64,000 nt of DNA from Paenibacillus sp. MAEPY2 (GCF_000499205.1 NZ_AWUK01000026.1:62001-126000), one strand, 5' to 3'. Counted from the first letter of the stretch, positions 46,011 to 56,289 are shown. The notes: generated from the sequence alone by a model not told the origin. Program-made: numbers and translations.

Positions 46011-47663
46011 TTAGTTCGGCATTTGAACAGTTACGATATCTTTTCCTTTCAGGTTCTCATTGGTGAACTGCATCGCTTGATCGTATCCGGTCTTCCGAAG
46101 CTGATCCCTGAGATCGTTGATAATGCTAAGGGCCGCTTCATCTGATTTTGCGAAAATGGCTTCCTTCCAGGCATCTCCCATCCGGTCCATGGAAGGCTTC
46201 AGCATTTCCCATTCCGGTGACTTGGTAATCACATCGCCCGGGTTATAGGCTGTTATTACGTGGATACCATTGGGACGCAGGATTTTCCGGGCATTTTCCA
46301 TGGCATCGAGCCGATCCTGATCTGCCCAGATGTCTCCGCCTGCTGCCGAGTTGATGCGATCAAGTCCTGTGATCGATTCCAGTCCGATGGTAATGCCCTC
46401 GTTCTTGCGAGCTTTACCGGATTGATCTGCTGTAAACTTGTCGAACCATTCCTGGTTCGGTACGGGTTTGCCATCCTTCATATCCCAATGAACCCCTTGA
46501 ACTCCGTACCGGGCCAGCATGAAGCCTTCGTCAGATGCCATGTAATCGAGGAACTTGAGTGCTGCATCTACACACGCACCCTTGCAGCTACTGGTGATAG
46601 CCGTGACGTTGTTTCCTTGAATGCCAAGATCGACAGGCCGGCTCGGCTCAACATCTGCCCGTTCCAACGGTCCGATTGGGATGTAATCGCTTCCAGGATG
46701 GGAAGTAACATATTCTTTGGAGGCGTCCAAAATGGCCGGGTAATGTGCAGCAAGGATAGCAATGCGTCCTTGATTGATTTTTTCCTTGGCGATGGGATCG
46801 GTCTGAGTAAAGGCTTCAGGGTCCATCAGCCCTTCTTCAACCAGTTTACGATAGAACAGCGTGTATTCTTCATAACCTTTGGTGAAAAAGTTATGCTCTA
46901 CCGTTCCGTCACCTTTGTCTACATAGCCTGCGCCCGAATAGAACATGGTGTTGCCGATACCCACGGACCATCCGTTACTGAAGCCGCCCAGTGGAAATAC
47001 GGGCTGACCGCTCTCCTTCAGATTGGCATCTTTAATTTTTTGGAGGAAGTTATAGAAGTCTTCCTTGGTCACGACAGACTGTGGATCAACGCCGACTTTC
47101 TCGGCAATGTCTTTGCGAACATAGAAGCCATACAACCAATCCATGCCATCTTCGTTCGTCGCGGGCTGATTTTGTAAGAGTAAATATTTCTTACCGTCAT
47201 ACGCATCTATTGCTTTCTCATAGAGTGCTGGCGGTACATTCTCTTTGGCAATGGATTTGGCCAGGTTCGGATAATCTCCCAATTTATCGGATATATCAAC
47301 CAGCTGCCCTTCTTTGGCAGCCTTGATGATTCCGTCCAGCTCGCCTCCCCATGCAGGCCCGGTGTAGATATCCGGCAAATCCTGTGTAGCGAAAATCTGG
47401 TTCACTTTCTCCGTCTCGCTGCCTTTTGTATATTCCCACTCCAAGGTAACACCCGTTTTCTCTTTGATCACTTCCTCCACAGGTGTCATTCCATTATCCG
47501 ATCCGCCTGAGCCATTCCAATTATGCAATATTTTGAGTTTACTACCGTTCTCCCCTTCTGCACCTTCCCCGTTCCCGGATGAACTCGTGCAGCCGCTCAG
47601 TAAACCTCCAACCATGATGGACACGAGCAACATGGATACACCTTTTGACCAAATGCTGTTCAA
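46011..47663 (-). CDS. Extracellular solute-binding lipoprotein of locus B importer (LipO/YtcQ-like)
   Basis: 550 residues, TTG start with AAGGAGG 9 bases upstream. The lipobox LLSGC places the lipid anchor at Cys25. The long binding-protein fold (WYGFYVRKD-type segment LYGFYVRKDIAEKVG, GITIGLESITGLDR) is typical of the LipO/YtcQ group partnered with LplB/LplC permeases. It captures oligosaccharides for the locus B importer. Unusually for these operons the gene follows, rather than precedes, its permeases. Confidence 0.9.
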   Translation of the reverse strand: MNSIWSKGVSMLLVSIMVGGLLSGCTSSSGNGEGAEGENGSKLKILHNWNGSGGSDNGMTPVEEVIKEKTGVTLEWEYTKGSETEKVNQIFATQDLPDIYTGPAWGGELDGIIKAAKEGQLVDISDKLGDYPNLAKSIAKENVPPALYEKAIDAYDGKKYLLLQNQPATNEDGMDWLYGFYVRKDIAEKVGVDPQSVVTKEDFYNFLQKIKDANLKESGQPVFPLGGFSNGWSVGIGNTMFYSGAGYVDKGDGTVEHNFFTKGYEEYTLFYRKLVEEGLMDPEAFTQTDPIAKEKINQGRIAILAAHYPAILDASKEYVTSHPGSDYIPIGPLERADVEPSRPVDLGIQGNNVTAITSSCKGACVDAALKFLDYMASDEGFMLARYGVQGVHWDMKDGKPVPNQEWFDKFTADQSGKARKNEGITIGLESITGLDRINSAAGGDIWADQDRLDAMENARKILRPNGIHVITAYNPGDVITKSPEWEMLKPSMDRMGDAWKEAIFAKSDEAALSIINDLRDQLRKTGYDQAMQFTNENLKGKDIVTVQMPN

Positions 47664-47724
47664 ACCAATCGCCTCCTTGAATATATGATCTGGTCAAGCT
47701 CTAGCAATTTCAGGCCAAGATGAT

Positions 47725-48621
47725 CTAACCTTTAACCGAACCGATCATAACCCCCTTCACGAAATATCGTTGCAGAAACGGATATATACATAAGATCGGG
47801 AAAACCGTTATGACCAGTAATGCCATGCGAAGGGATTCAGGAGTTGCTCCTGCCCCGCCGACACCACCAACGGTCTGACCACCCTGCTGTGCTGCACGCT
47901 GCATCGAATTGGACAGCGCCTCTGCTTCTGTCAGCATTTCTTGCAATAGGGTCTGCACCGGGATCAAATCTTTGTTGGATACGTAATAAGCGCCCGAGAA
48001 CCAGTCATTCCAGTGGGCTACCCCAATAAAGAGCGAGATGGTTGCCAGTACCGGTCCGGAGAGAGGCAGAATGATTCGTATAAAAATTTGAAAATCACCA
48101 TACCCGTCAATTCGGGCGGATTCCTCCAGCTCTTCCGGTATACCTTGCAGAAACGTTCGAATAATAATGATGTGCATGAAGTTGAACAGCATAGGCAGAA
48201 CGTACACCCAGAAGCTATTGATCAGATGCAGCTTTTGGAGCGTAATGAAGAACGGGATGAATCCCGCACTGAAAATCGTGGGTAAAAAGATGTAAAAGGT
48301 AAAAAAGGAGCGACCAGGCAATGATTTTTTGGAAAGTGCATAGGCCATGAGTGTACACAACACAACGTGAAGGAAAGTACCCAGCACGGTGCGCATAATC
48401 GTAATTTGATATGCCTTCCAGATTCGTGCATTATCGAATACCTGGGCATAGTTATCCAACGTGAATTGGCGAGGAAGAAAATAAATTGCCCCTTGCATCG
48501 AGTCCTTACCGTCATTCAGTGAATAAGCCAAAATGTAAATAAATGGGTAGATCATGGAGAATCCAACTAAAGCGAGAAAGGTATAGTTAAGCACCGAGAA
48601 TAAGGACCATTTTCGTTCCAT
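47725..48621 (-). CDS. ABC transporter permease, LplC/YtcP-type
   Basis: 298 residues, AAGGAGGTG upstream. Six membrane helices are expected, and the EAA loop reads ELEESARIDGYGDFQIF followed by ILPLSGP. The end KGVMIGSVKG is the family's usual C-terminus. An extended Gln/Gly-rich loop (about 235-265, QRAAQQGGQTVGGVGGAGA) near the C-terminus is longer than in the locus C homologue. It pairs with the LplB-type permease 12 bases upstream. Confidence 0.9.
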   Translation of the reverse strand: MERKWSLFSVLNYTFLALVGFSMIYPFIYILAYSLNDGKDSMQGAIYFLPRQFTLDNYAQVFDNARIWKAYQITIMRTVLGTFLHVVLCTLMAYALSKKSLPGRSFFTFYIFLPTIFSAGFIPFFITLQKLHLINSFWVYVLPMLFNFMHIIIIRTFLQGIPEELEESARIDGYGDFQIFIRIILPLSGPVLATISLFIGVAHWNDWFSGAYYVSNKDLIPVQTLLQEMLTEAEALSNSMQRAAQQGGQTVGGVGGAGATPESLRMALLVITVFPILCIYPFLQRYFVKGVMIGSVKG

Positions 48622-48633
48622 AAGGTCACCTCC

Positions 48634-49560
48634 TTAGAACAGGGATACATCACTGACTTTGCGGGCGATGCGATTGACGGTTACAACCAGAATGAGTGCG
48701 ATAACACTTTGGAATAGTCCGACAGCTGCAGCGTAACTGAGACGCCCTTCCCGGATCCCGGAGTTAATGGCGTGTACGTCCAGTACACTGCCCAGACTTG
48801 CGGTCGCCGGTCCATTCAGGAGAAGCAGTTGTTCATACCCCGCGCTCATAAGACTGCCCACGGCGAGTATGAATAATATGATGGCTACATTGCGGATACC
48901 CGGAAGCGATATGTGCCACATCTGCCTGAAGCGTCCTGCACCATCCATTTTGGCAGCTTCGTAAAGCTGCTGATCAATACCCGCAATAGCAGCCATAAAA
49001 ATGATGGAATTCCAACCGATATTCTTCCAGATGTCCGAACCAACGATCATCTGATAGAACCACGTTGGATTGTTCAGGAACTGGATCGACTCCGCTCCAA
49101 ATGACCCCAATAAGTCGTTGACTGGACCCCCATACGGCGTTAGGAGCCGTTGCATCAGGGTGACCACAACGATCCAGGATACGAAATAAGGCAAGTAGGA
49201 AAGGGTCTGAACCGTCTTTTTGAATTTGATCATTCGGACTTCATTTAACAGGAGTGCAAGAATAATCGGCATCGGAAAACCAATCAGAAGTTTCATCAGA
49301 CTAATGATAATCGTGTTACGGATGATGTCACCGGACTGGTAGTAATTGAAGAACTGTTCGAAATACTTGAGGCCAGCCCAAGGACTTCCCGTGAAACCGC
49401 CAATGAAGTTGTAATCCCTGAAAGCAACCTGGATTCCATATAGCGGCACGTAAGAAAACAGGAAAAACCAGACGATGCCGGGCAGCATGAACAAATAAAA
49501 GAGCTTATGCTGCCAGATTCGCTTCATCAATCGATTGTTGCTCTCTCGTGTCTTGATCAC
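48634..49560 (-). CDS. ABC transporter permease, LplB/YteP-type
   Basis: 308 residues, GTG start with GGAGAGG upstream. The N-terminus has the LplB signature (KLFYLFMLPGIVWFFLFSYVPLYGIQVAFRDY), and the EAA loop reads LYEAAKMDGAGRFRQMW followed by ISLPGIR. First permease of the locus B importer, 44 bases after the GH38 gene. No ATPase gene accompanies it. Confidence 0.9.
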   Translation of the reverse strand: MIKTRESNNRLMKRIWQHKLFYLFMLPGIVWFFLFSYVPLYGIQVAFRDYNFIGGFTGSPWAGLKYFEQFFNYYQSGDIIRNTIIISLMKLLIGFPMPIILALLLNEVRMIKFKKTVQTLSYLPYFVSWIVVVTLMQRLLTPYGGPVNDLLGSFGAESIQFLNNPTWFYQMIVGSDIWKNIGWNSIIFMAAIAGIDQQLYEAAKMDGAGRFRQMWHISLPGIRNVAIILFILAVGSLMSAGYEQLLLLNGPATASLGSVLDVHAINSGIREGRLSYAAAVGLFQSVIALILVVTVNRIARKVSDVSLF

Positions 49561-49604
49561 ATTCCCACCTCTCCTTTCTCATAAGGGACGGAGAACCGCC
49601 CCAG

Positions 49605-52600
49605 CTATACCTGGCTTAACTTCAGTCGTATCGTAATGATTTCAAATGGTGTAAAGGACAGAGCGATCTCGGATGCTTCTTCAATTGGAACGGTTGAAAT
49701 CATATTTTCCATAAGATCCGTCGTCCAAGCCTCTGCTACCTGAAATCCAAGGTGTAATGCTGTGGAGGCATGGGTTCCTGAAGTTTCAAATAGACGGACG
49801 ATGATGTCGTCACCCTCTTCGGCTTTTTTGACCGATTCCACCATGATGTGCGGATGATCTGGTTGAAGAAATGCTTTGGAATACGGGAGCTTGCCGTTCT
49901 GCTTCGCAGATCCAGATGATAAGGAAACCGTACGAAGCGGGATGTTCAGTTCATTACCTCTTCGATAGACCTCAGCCTGAACATGATTGCCTTGATGCGG
50001 GTATAACGAGTAGGTGAACTTATGCTCCGCGCGATCTGCTTCGGGGTCTGGGTATGAGCTGCTGCGCAGCAAATTCAGATCAAGCACATTATCAATGGCT
50101 CGATGACCATATTTACAATCATTCAGCAGGGCAACTCCATAATCCGGCTCCGATAAATCAATCCACTGATGAGCGCATATCTCATCCTTGGCGAAGTCCC
50201 ACATGGTATTCCGATGGGTCGGTCTGGTCAAACTGCCAAATTGGATCTCACAGTGAACCTGGTCTGTACGGATATTCAGCGGGAATGAAGTACGGAGCAT
50301 TTTCCCATGCTCCCTCCAATCGACAGTCGTCTCAAAATCAATGCGTCTGCTTCCCTCTGTCAGAACGACAGTCTGGATCAGAGCGGATTCTCCATAGTGA
50401 TACTCGAAAATCAACCCAACTTTGGGACTATCACGAAGCTCGTGAATGTTATGAAGTGTTAATGGCATACCCGTATGGGCTGAATAGTCATGACTGAAAT
50501 CCCAAGCATCTCCCTCGTCGTGATACACACGAAGTGCATTTCCCGGATAACCTTGCGGAATGACTTCTCGAGCTTCTGCCTTGTCCCGCATGGAGATGAT
50601 AGCTCCGTTCCGATCAAACCTTACGATGAAGGTGTCATTCTCCACGACACGCTCATCAGCAGAAACCTGAAATCCCGAATCCCGCATTCCCGGGACCACC
50701 TCAGTGGAGGATGCAATTTCATCCATAGCATCCTGGCCCACATGATCAGCTATCACGGTGTATCCCATGGATGGAACCTGGATTTTGCGCCATCTTCCAT
50801 TCGTGTGAAGCCACTCCTGCCGCTCCCAAGGCAATGAATTGAATATCACCATGGAGGAGTTGGATAAGGAATCGATATTTGAAGAGATCTGGTCTGCCAA
50901 ATGACTGTAGGTTGCGTTGATCATATTTTCTGTCTGCTCCAAAAGTTCTTCGTATCGTAGGAGTGACTCATCGTACACTCGCTTGATTGAAGACCCCGGA
51001 AGGATATCATGGAACTGATACAGGAGGACTTCCTTCCATATCGTTTCCAGTGTCTCCGACGGATAAGACTTACCTATCTGGGCAGTCACCAGTACAGAGG
51101 CGAACTCCAATTCGCGCAGCGCCTTCTCCATCTTTCGGTTATATCGTTTGCTTCGGGCTTGACTGGTCAGCGTTCCTTGATGTTTTTCCAAGTAAAGCTC
51201 CCCGCGCCACGTTTGGAATCGCTCACGCTCTTCATTAAGTCGTTCGAAAAATTTCCACGAAGGTTCCTGTATAACAGGAGACAAGCCAAGCAGGTTTTTC
51301 TCCCGTTTCAGCCGCTCCAAATGTTCCTCACCTGGCCCGCCGCCCCCATCTCCTATACCAAAGAGCATCAGTGCATGGCTGGATACATTTTTGTCCAGGT
51401 ATTCCCGCTCAGCTTTGACGATCGAACGCGGAGCTGCCGGACTATTGTAGGTATCCTCAGGCGGCATATGTGTTAATACCGCTGAACCATCAATCCCCTC
51501 CCACAGAAAGGAATGATGGGGATGTCGGTTGTACTCACTCCAGGACAACTTCTGGGTCATCATATAATCCACACCTGATTTCTTTAACAACTGAGGCAAA
51601 CTTGCCGAGTAACCGAATACATCAGGCATCCAGAGTGATTTCATTTCCAGACCAAATTCCTGTTGAAAATAACGCTTGCCATACAGAATCTGGCGTACGA
51701 GTGATTCACCACCAGGCACATTGGTATCCGATTCCACCCACATGGCCCCCTGCGGTTCCCATCTGCCTTCACGTACCCGTTCCTTGATCTGATCGTACAG
51801 CTTGGGATAATGCTGCTTTATCCAATCGTACAGCTGCGGTTGGCTTGCTCCGAACACATAATCGGGATAACGCTCCATCATGCGGAGCACTGTGGAGAAC
51901 GTTCTAGCTCCTTTCCGGATCGTCTCACGGATCGGCCATAACCAGGCCAAATCAATATGGGCATGACCGACAGCGCTTAGGGTTAAGACCGGATCGCCTC
52001 CCTTCATGCTCAGCTGTTCATTCAGTCGTTTCTTCGCTTGCTGGACATGATCTTCGGATAATTCTGTCAACTGCAATGAAATGTCATAGAGCGTTTGAAA
52101 AATTTTCTCCTTACGAGCGGAACCTTCATGGAGCTGCTCTGCCGTTTCCAAAAGCACCTCGGTATCATAATAGAGATCCCGAATATCTTCCCTGCAGAAG
52201 GCGATGACGGCCTCTTTCAATGTTCCTCCCCGATACTTGCCAAACAGATCATTATTGCCTGCATCTGCCCACACTTCAACTTCCTGCCCATTCACAGACA
52301 TCTCCTGGAGCTGCACGACTCGTTTACCAGGAAGACCTAGTGAAAAATCAAACTCAGAGTTAATGGTAGTTAATCCCTGGATCGGTGAGCCTTCATGGTC
52401 AACCAGACACAGCTCACCGCTGACATCCAGCAAGAGGACTGCATTCTGATGTCGTTCGCCTGCCCGTAGACGGCCCGCAAAGCGGAACCAGGCACAGTCC
52501 CATAAATCTCCCCATTGTTCTCCTTGCGTGAGAGTCACTTTTGTACCGGACATCCGTTCCTCGTATGATACGGGCTCTGGGGTAACCCATGCCGTCACTT

Positions 52601-52688
52601 CCAACTCGGCAATCGGCTCATATATGGCTTCCCGAAGTTTGTTTAACATCTGTTTTAACCGTTCAGGCCTTATCGGTTCGTATGGCAT
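49605..52688 (-). CDS. GH38 alpha-mannosidase, large cytoplasmic (MAN2C1-like) type
   Basis: 1027 residues, GAGGAG upstream of the ATG, no signal peptide. A beta-rich N-terminal domain (about 1-230) precedes the catalytic domain, as in the cytosolic/lysosomal-like MAN2C1 branch. The zinc site is visible in GHAHIDLAW (His244, Asp246) and the nucleophile in WMPDVFGYS (Asp356). Middle helices and the C-terminal beta-sandwich follow in normal order. It is quite different from the 919-residue GH38 of locus A, so the two are probably not redundant. It should trim alpha-mannosides imported by the adjacent transporter. Confidence 0.92.
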   Translation of the reverse strand: MPYEPIRPERLKQMLNKLREAIYEPIAELEVTAWVTPEPVSYEERMSGTKVTLTQGEQWGDLWDCAWFRFAGRLRAGERHQNAVLLLDVSGELCLVDHEGSPIQGLTTINSEFDFSLGLPGKRVVQLQEMSVNGQEVEVWADAGNNDLFGKYRGGTLKEAVIAFCREDIRDLYYDTEVLLETAEQLHEGSARKEKIFQTLYDISLQLTELSEDHVQQAKKRLNEQLSMKGGDPVLTLSAVGHAHIDLAWLWPIRETIRKGARTFSTVLRMMERYPDYVFGASQPQLYDWIKQHYPKLYDQIKERVREGRWEPQGAMWVESDTNVPGGESLVRQILYGKRYFQQEFGLEMKSLWMPDVFGYSASLPQLLKKSGVDYMMTQKLSWSEYNRHPHHSFLWEGIDGSAVLTHMPPEDTYNSPAAPRSIVKAEREYLDKNVSSHALMLFGIGDGGGGPGEEHLERLKREKNLLGLSPVIQEPSWKFFERLNEERERFQTWRGELYLEKHQGTLTSQARSKRYNRKMEKALRELEFASVLVTAQIGKSYPSETLETIWKEVLLYQFHDILPGSSIKRVYDESLLRYEELLEQTENMINATYSHLADQISSNIDSLSNSSMVIFNSLPWERQEWLHTNGRWRKIQVPSMGYTVIADHVGQDAMDEIASSTEVVPGMRDSGFQVSADERVVENDTFIVRFDRNGAIISMRDKAEAREVIPQGYPGNALRVYHDEGDAWDFSHDYSAHTGMPLTLHNIHELRDSPKVGLIFEYHYGESALIQTVVLTEGSRRIDFETTVDWREHGKMLRTSFPLNIRTDQVHCEIQFGSLTRPTHRNTMWDFAKDEICAHQWIDLSEPDYGVALLNDCKYGHRAIDNVLDLNLLRSSSYPDPEADRAEHKFTYSLYPHQGNHVQAEVYRRGNELNIPLRTVSLSSGSAKQNGKLPYSKAFLQPDHPHIMVESVKKAEEGDDIIVRLFETSGTHASTALHLGFQVAEAWTTDLMENMISTVPIEEASEIALSFTPFEIITIRLKLSQV

Positions 52689-52731
52689 GCTAGTGTACTC
52701 CTCTCTGTTACATCAATCAGGTTATATAAAA

Positions 52732-54936
52732 TCAGGAAGTCCAGCGGACAGAAACCTCTGCGTTGTTCTCATCACCATGTTCGTACTGAAGAAGAACGGT
52801 CTTTGAATCCGGGTCCCATTCCCACACAACGGGTGCCGTCTGCTCTTGAACGACATACTGGGCAGAAAAGGGTCTGGCCTTGCAGTACAACCTTGCCGTT
52901 GCCTTCATATTGGCAGGACCTTTCGCAATGAATCGAAAACCTGCGGCAGACTGTGACAGACCTTCTATTCGGGAGGAAGCAGCAATAACGGATACTTCTC
53001 CATCTGTTGGACGGCCCGCTTCAATATCGTAAAGCAGGGCTTGCTCTCCCGGTTTTAGAGCCACTTGACTCAGAACGGAGAGCTTTGAATCAAACAAATC
53101 CACCATCGGACCTGAAATGACCACCTGCTCTTCGCTGACCGACTCATCCAGAATCGATACGATTAGATAAGGACCTCTTCTAATTTTGAAATATGGCTTC
53201 AATTTCCACTCTAGTTCTGGTCCGTGAAGGGTCTCCATCGTTTCTTTGACGGATTGGCGCAACCGATCAGCCCCTGCCTTGGATAAAGTGAATTCAGCCG
53301 GATGTTCATTCAGCCAGCAAACAATCCCTTTTCCAACCTTATTGATCCCTTCTCTCTTATCTTTCAGACCTAGCTGCTCAAACAAATGTGCTCGAGGAGA
53401 GTTATGCGCTGGATCTGACTGCCCTTCCTTGCGGTCAGGGTTCCACCATGCACGAATATCATGATACGGATCGCTGTCGTCGCCAACGTAGATTAACGCT
53501 CCGCCATCCTGCACCCACTGTGCAAGGGCATAGTGAATGTCCGGATATTCCGGTTTGATGAATTCATAGCTAAGTATGAGCACACGATAACTTGCCAAGT
53601 AACCCGGATACCGCCTTACATTATCCAGTTGAAGGGGCCTCACGGGAATCCCATGTTTCAATAAAGGCAGTGTAAGTCCGTAAAAAGGAGAGAAATCGAG
53701 CAGCTCGGTATCCCCATCCTCCTGAAATCCTTCAGGGTCTGTTCCATCGTATTTACCGGCATGGGGTGCATTGGGGTCTGGCTTCATTCGTTGATACATC
53801 GCCGAGTCTGCAATGAAAACGCCAACTTGTAATGGTTCCTCTGCTGTTTCAACCACATCCTGATCCATGTTACCAAGAGTGTGCATGACTTGAAGCAAAG
53901 TTGTGGCATAGTCTGACGGAATTTGCTCCTTGCCAGAGCCGTCCTCGGATGGGTAAGTACCTTGAAAGATTCGTCGAGGCCAAGGAGAGACTTCATAATG
54001 GGCAACCCCGGGGTGCAAGAGCGAGGCAACCACAGTCTTTAAATAGTTCTGTCGGTAATCGGCCCAGGAATAATTCGGGTTATCTTCAATCGGATCATGC
54101 AGGAACCACATTCGTCTGTCGGTCCCACGAACCAGCTCTTGCATTACGCCATATTCAAGGTAAGCGGTTTCAAATGTGCGTTCTTTACGCTTGCCTTCAT
54201 ACACATTAGGGGTTCGGGATGTCCCGGTCCAGATCTGTGCAATGTATCCATCGATGGAAGGCAGCTCTAAAAGCTGAGATTGTGGACTGACTATTCGCCA
54301 CTGTGTGTAATTAATCAGACTATGGGTCGGGACATAAAAGCGAAGAACACGACCATAACGTTTTAACGCGTAGTCCTTCATCTCGGCACATAATCGGTCC
54401 AGGACGCGTGTATATAAATACGCTTTTAATTTGGAAGCTCGAAATTGTGCATCTGGCGAAGCATGGGGTGGAATCCAGGGTTCCTTGTAATACAGCTGCC
54501 ATTCCCGTTTAAAAGCTTCCGAATATCCTCCGTTTACCCAAAATTCAGGTTCCTCCAGATGGATGGCCTCTACACCGGCGTCAACAGCGAGACGTATTCG
54601 CTCTGCTATGTAATGGCCAAAGGAAATCGTAGGCACCATGTATGGAATGACCGGTTTGTCCCCGTGAAGAATCATATTCCCCTGACGGTCCGTTTGAGCT
54701 TCATCCCAATGCGTTGCGCCATCAACCTCGCCATCGAGATAGTTGTTGTAGGTCCCCCAGGCAACACCTGTCATCAGATGAACGATATACCCTTTTTCTT
54801 TCCACTTCTGAATGCGTTCCTGCATCGACTCGTCAATCCCGTAAACCATTACAAAGTCAGTCTGCAAATCATAATCGGCATGATAAGGAGCGGATTCTTG
54901 AAATCCGGTACGCTCTTCCTTTCGATCTCGTGCCAC
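52732..54936 (-). CDS. Uncharacterised TIM-barrel protein with GATase-like domain, putative glycosidase
   Basis: 734 residues, GTG start with GGGAGG upstream, no signal peptide. I do not recognise a named family. The first half looks like a TIM barrel (YGIDESMQERIQKWKEKGYIVHLMTGVAWG, AIHLEEPEFWVNGGY with an acidic pair, IDGYIAQIWTG, RRMWFLHDPIEDNPN). Residues about 400-560 resemble the trimerisation/GATase-like domain of GH42 beta-galactosidases (SYRVLILSYEFIKPEYPDIHYALAQWVQDGGALIYVGDD). A beta-sandwich ends the protein. It is the first gene of the locus B operon, directly under the shared operator motif. A GH-A-clan glycosidase is a guess from fold and context. Confidence 0.6.
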   Translation of the reverse strand: MARDRKEERTGFQESAPYHADYDLQTDFVMVYGIDESMQERIQKWKEKGYIVHLMTGVAWGTYNNYLDGEVDGATHWDEAQTDRQGNMILHGDKPVIPYMVPTISFGHYIAERIRLAVDAGVEAIHLEEPEFWVNGGYSEAFKREWQLYYKEPWIPPHASPDAQFRASKLKAYLYTRVLDRLCAEMKDYALKRYGRVLRFYVPTHSLINYTQWRIVSPQSQLLELPSIDGYIAQIWTGTSRTPNVYEGKRKERTFETAYLEYGVMQELVRGTDRRMWFLHDPIEDNPNYSWADYRQNYLKTVVASLLHPGVAHYEVSPWPRRIFQGTYPSEDGSGKEQIPSDYATTLLQVMHTLGNMDQDVVETAEEPLQVGVFIADSAMYQRMKPDPNAPHAGKYDGTDPEGFQEDGDTELLDFSPFYGLTLPLLKHGIPVRPLQLDNVRRYPGYLASYRVLILSYEFIKPEYPDIHYALAQWVQDGGALIYVGDDSDPYHDIRAWWNPDRKEGQSDPAHNSPRAHLFEQLGLKDKREGINKVGKGIVCWLNEHPAEFTLSKAGADRLRQSVKETMETLHGPELEWKLKPYFKIRRGPYLIVSILDESVSEEQVVISGPMVDLFDSKLSVLSQVALKPGEQALLYDIEAGRPTDGEVSVIAASSRIEGLSQSAAGFRFIAKGPANMKATARLYCKARPFSAQYVVQEQTAPVVWEWDPDSKTVLLQYEHGDENNAEVSVRWTS

Positions 54937-55001
54937 ATTCTTAGCCTCCCTTGCTCGTATTTCATTTGGGTTGCAATGTATGACTATCCATCATTTTCTA
55001 G

Positions 55002-55030
55002 ACTATAATATATGATATGAATATATTCAA
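55002..55030 (-). promoter_or_regulatory. Sigma-A promoter of the locus B operon
   Basis: Minus strand: TTGAAT (55030-55025), a 17-base spacer, and TATAGT (55007-55002). The -35 box lies within the operator motif. Confidence 0.6.
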
Positions 55031-55034
55031 TATG
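55015..55034 (+). promoter_or_regulatory. Shared operator motif, copy 1 (locus B operon)
   Basis: ATATGAATATATTCAATATG contains the perfect 12-base palindrome TGAATATATTCA (55018-55029). It covers the -35 box of the operon promoter. A copy differing at one base is at 56434-56453, before the GxGYxYP gene. The regulator gene lies between them. Confidence 0.7.
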
Positions 55035-55053
55035 TTTTTTTGTATAAACACAA

Positions 55054-55086
55054 AAAACCTTTCCCGTTTCTGACGGAAAAGGTTTT
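55054..55086 (-). terminator. Terminator of the locus B regulator gene
   Basis: AAAACCTTTCCCGT pairs with ACGGAAAAGGTTTT with one mismatch; the minus strand continues with T-rich sequence, 15 bases after the regulator stop. Confidence 0.85.
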
Positions 55087-55100
55087 ATTTTTTGTGAAAT

Positions 55101-56249
55101 TCAGGCTTGAGAAACCGTTCCGGTGGTTTGACGTATGACCAGTTCGGGTTCAATCAGAATTTTGCTGTAGCTTTTCACTTCCCCATGACCGCGCAATACT
55201 TCAAGTAATTTAACAGCTGCCTGATATCCCATATTGCGCTCAAACTGCTTCACATGGGTAAAAATGCTGAATTCCTCCACGATGGATGTCGGGTCATCGA
55301 AGCTTACAATCGATACATCTTCAGGCACCCTAAGCCCTGCTTGCTTGGCCATTTGATAGATTTGTACACCCAGTCTACCGTTAAGCGAAACATATGCCGT
55401 GACCATTCGGTTTTGGATATATCGGTACAAGGGGTGGGCCTCCGCATCCTTAAGTTCGCTTAGCGGTTGGAAATCCGTAATCATATGCGCTGGATTGATT
55501 AAAGCCCCTTTGCCTTTTAAAGCCTCAATATAACCTTCAATCCGCTCCTGAACCGTGACCGTCTGCAGGGGAGAATCCGAGCAAATGGCGATATCCCGGT
55601 GTCCAAGCTCCCACAGATGCTCCACGGCTAGTCTCGTGCCCCGTCTACCATCTGCCGCAATATAATGCGTCTCCACCCCTGGCAAATAGCGATCCATCAG
55701 TACAAAAGGAAAACCAGAGAGCTTCATACCGAGGATCTCCTCGTTGTAGTTCTCCTCATCTACAGGAAAGATTAACAGACCCTCTGCCCCAAGTGCCTTC
55801 ATCTCCTTGATGACATCTTTCTCTTTATCCAGCTTGCCATGGGTAAACATGATCATGCTGCGGTATCCTTCCTCGCGCAGTGCTTGCTCAATTCCCTCAA
55901 CGAGTCTAATGGCAAAATAATCATGAATTGAGGGCATTATGATGCCAACCATTCCACTAGAAAGTATCCCTTCTCTGCCCTTCATCGTGGCAGCTTGCGT
56001 TGATGTCACAGAAGCACTATCGGCTTCTTCTGCAACAAAACTGCCTTTCCCCGGCACACGCGCAATTAATTTTTCATTTGCTAATCCGGTCAGCGCATTG
56101 GCAACCGTAATTTTACTGACCTGAAACTGATCCATCAGTTCCTTCTCTGTCGGTATGCGATCACCGGGTTTCATATTTTCTGAAGTTATGACATGTCTGA
56201 TATAGTCCTGGATTTGTTGATACAACGGAATTCGATCGTTTGTACTCAT
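55101..56249 (-). CDS. GntR-LacI hybrid transcriptional regulator of locus B
   Basis: 382 residues from the ATG at 56249; an upstream GTG three codons earlier is also possible as the ribosome binding site (GGTGAT) is weak. Residues 5-72 form the GntR winged helix (RIPTEKELMDQFQVSKITVANALTGL, GKGSFV). Residues about 97-375 form the LacI-type effector domain (MVGIIMPSIHDYFAIRLVEG, LLIFPVDEENYNEE, ELGHRDIAI, SIVSFDDPTSI). It is a paralogue of the locus A regulator. Two near-identical palindromic motifs flank the gene in the promoters of its neighbours. It has its own sigma-A promoter. Confidence 0.9.
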   Translation of the reverse strand: MSTNDRIPLYQQIQDYIRHVITSENMKPGDRIPTEKELMDQFQVSKITVANALTGLANEKLIARVPGKGSFVAEEADSASVTSTQAATMKGREGILSSGMVGIIMPSIHDYFAIRLVEGIEQALREEGYRSMIMFTHGKLDKEKDVIKEMKALGAEGLLIFPVDEENYNEEILGMKLSGFPFVLMDRYLPGVETHYIAADGRRGTRLAVEHLWELGHRDIAICSDSPLQTVTVQERIEGYIEALKGKGALINPAHMITDFQPLSELKDAEAHPLYRYIQNRMVTAYVSLNGRLGVQIYQMAKQAGLRVPEDVSIVSFDDPTSIVEEFSIFTHVKQFERNMGYQAAVKLLEVLRGHGEVKSYSKILIEPELVIRQTTGTVSQA

Positions 56250-56289
56250 ATTGATCACATCACCAATTCATTCATAATATTTGAGATAT

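Noticed and set aside
46260..47177. Plus-strand frame of 305 codons
   Set aside because: Antisense to the locus B binding-protein gene; Cys- and His-rich composition without a fold pattern.
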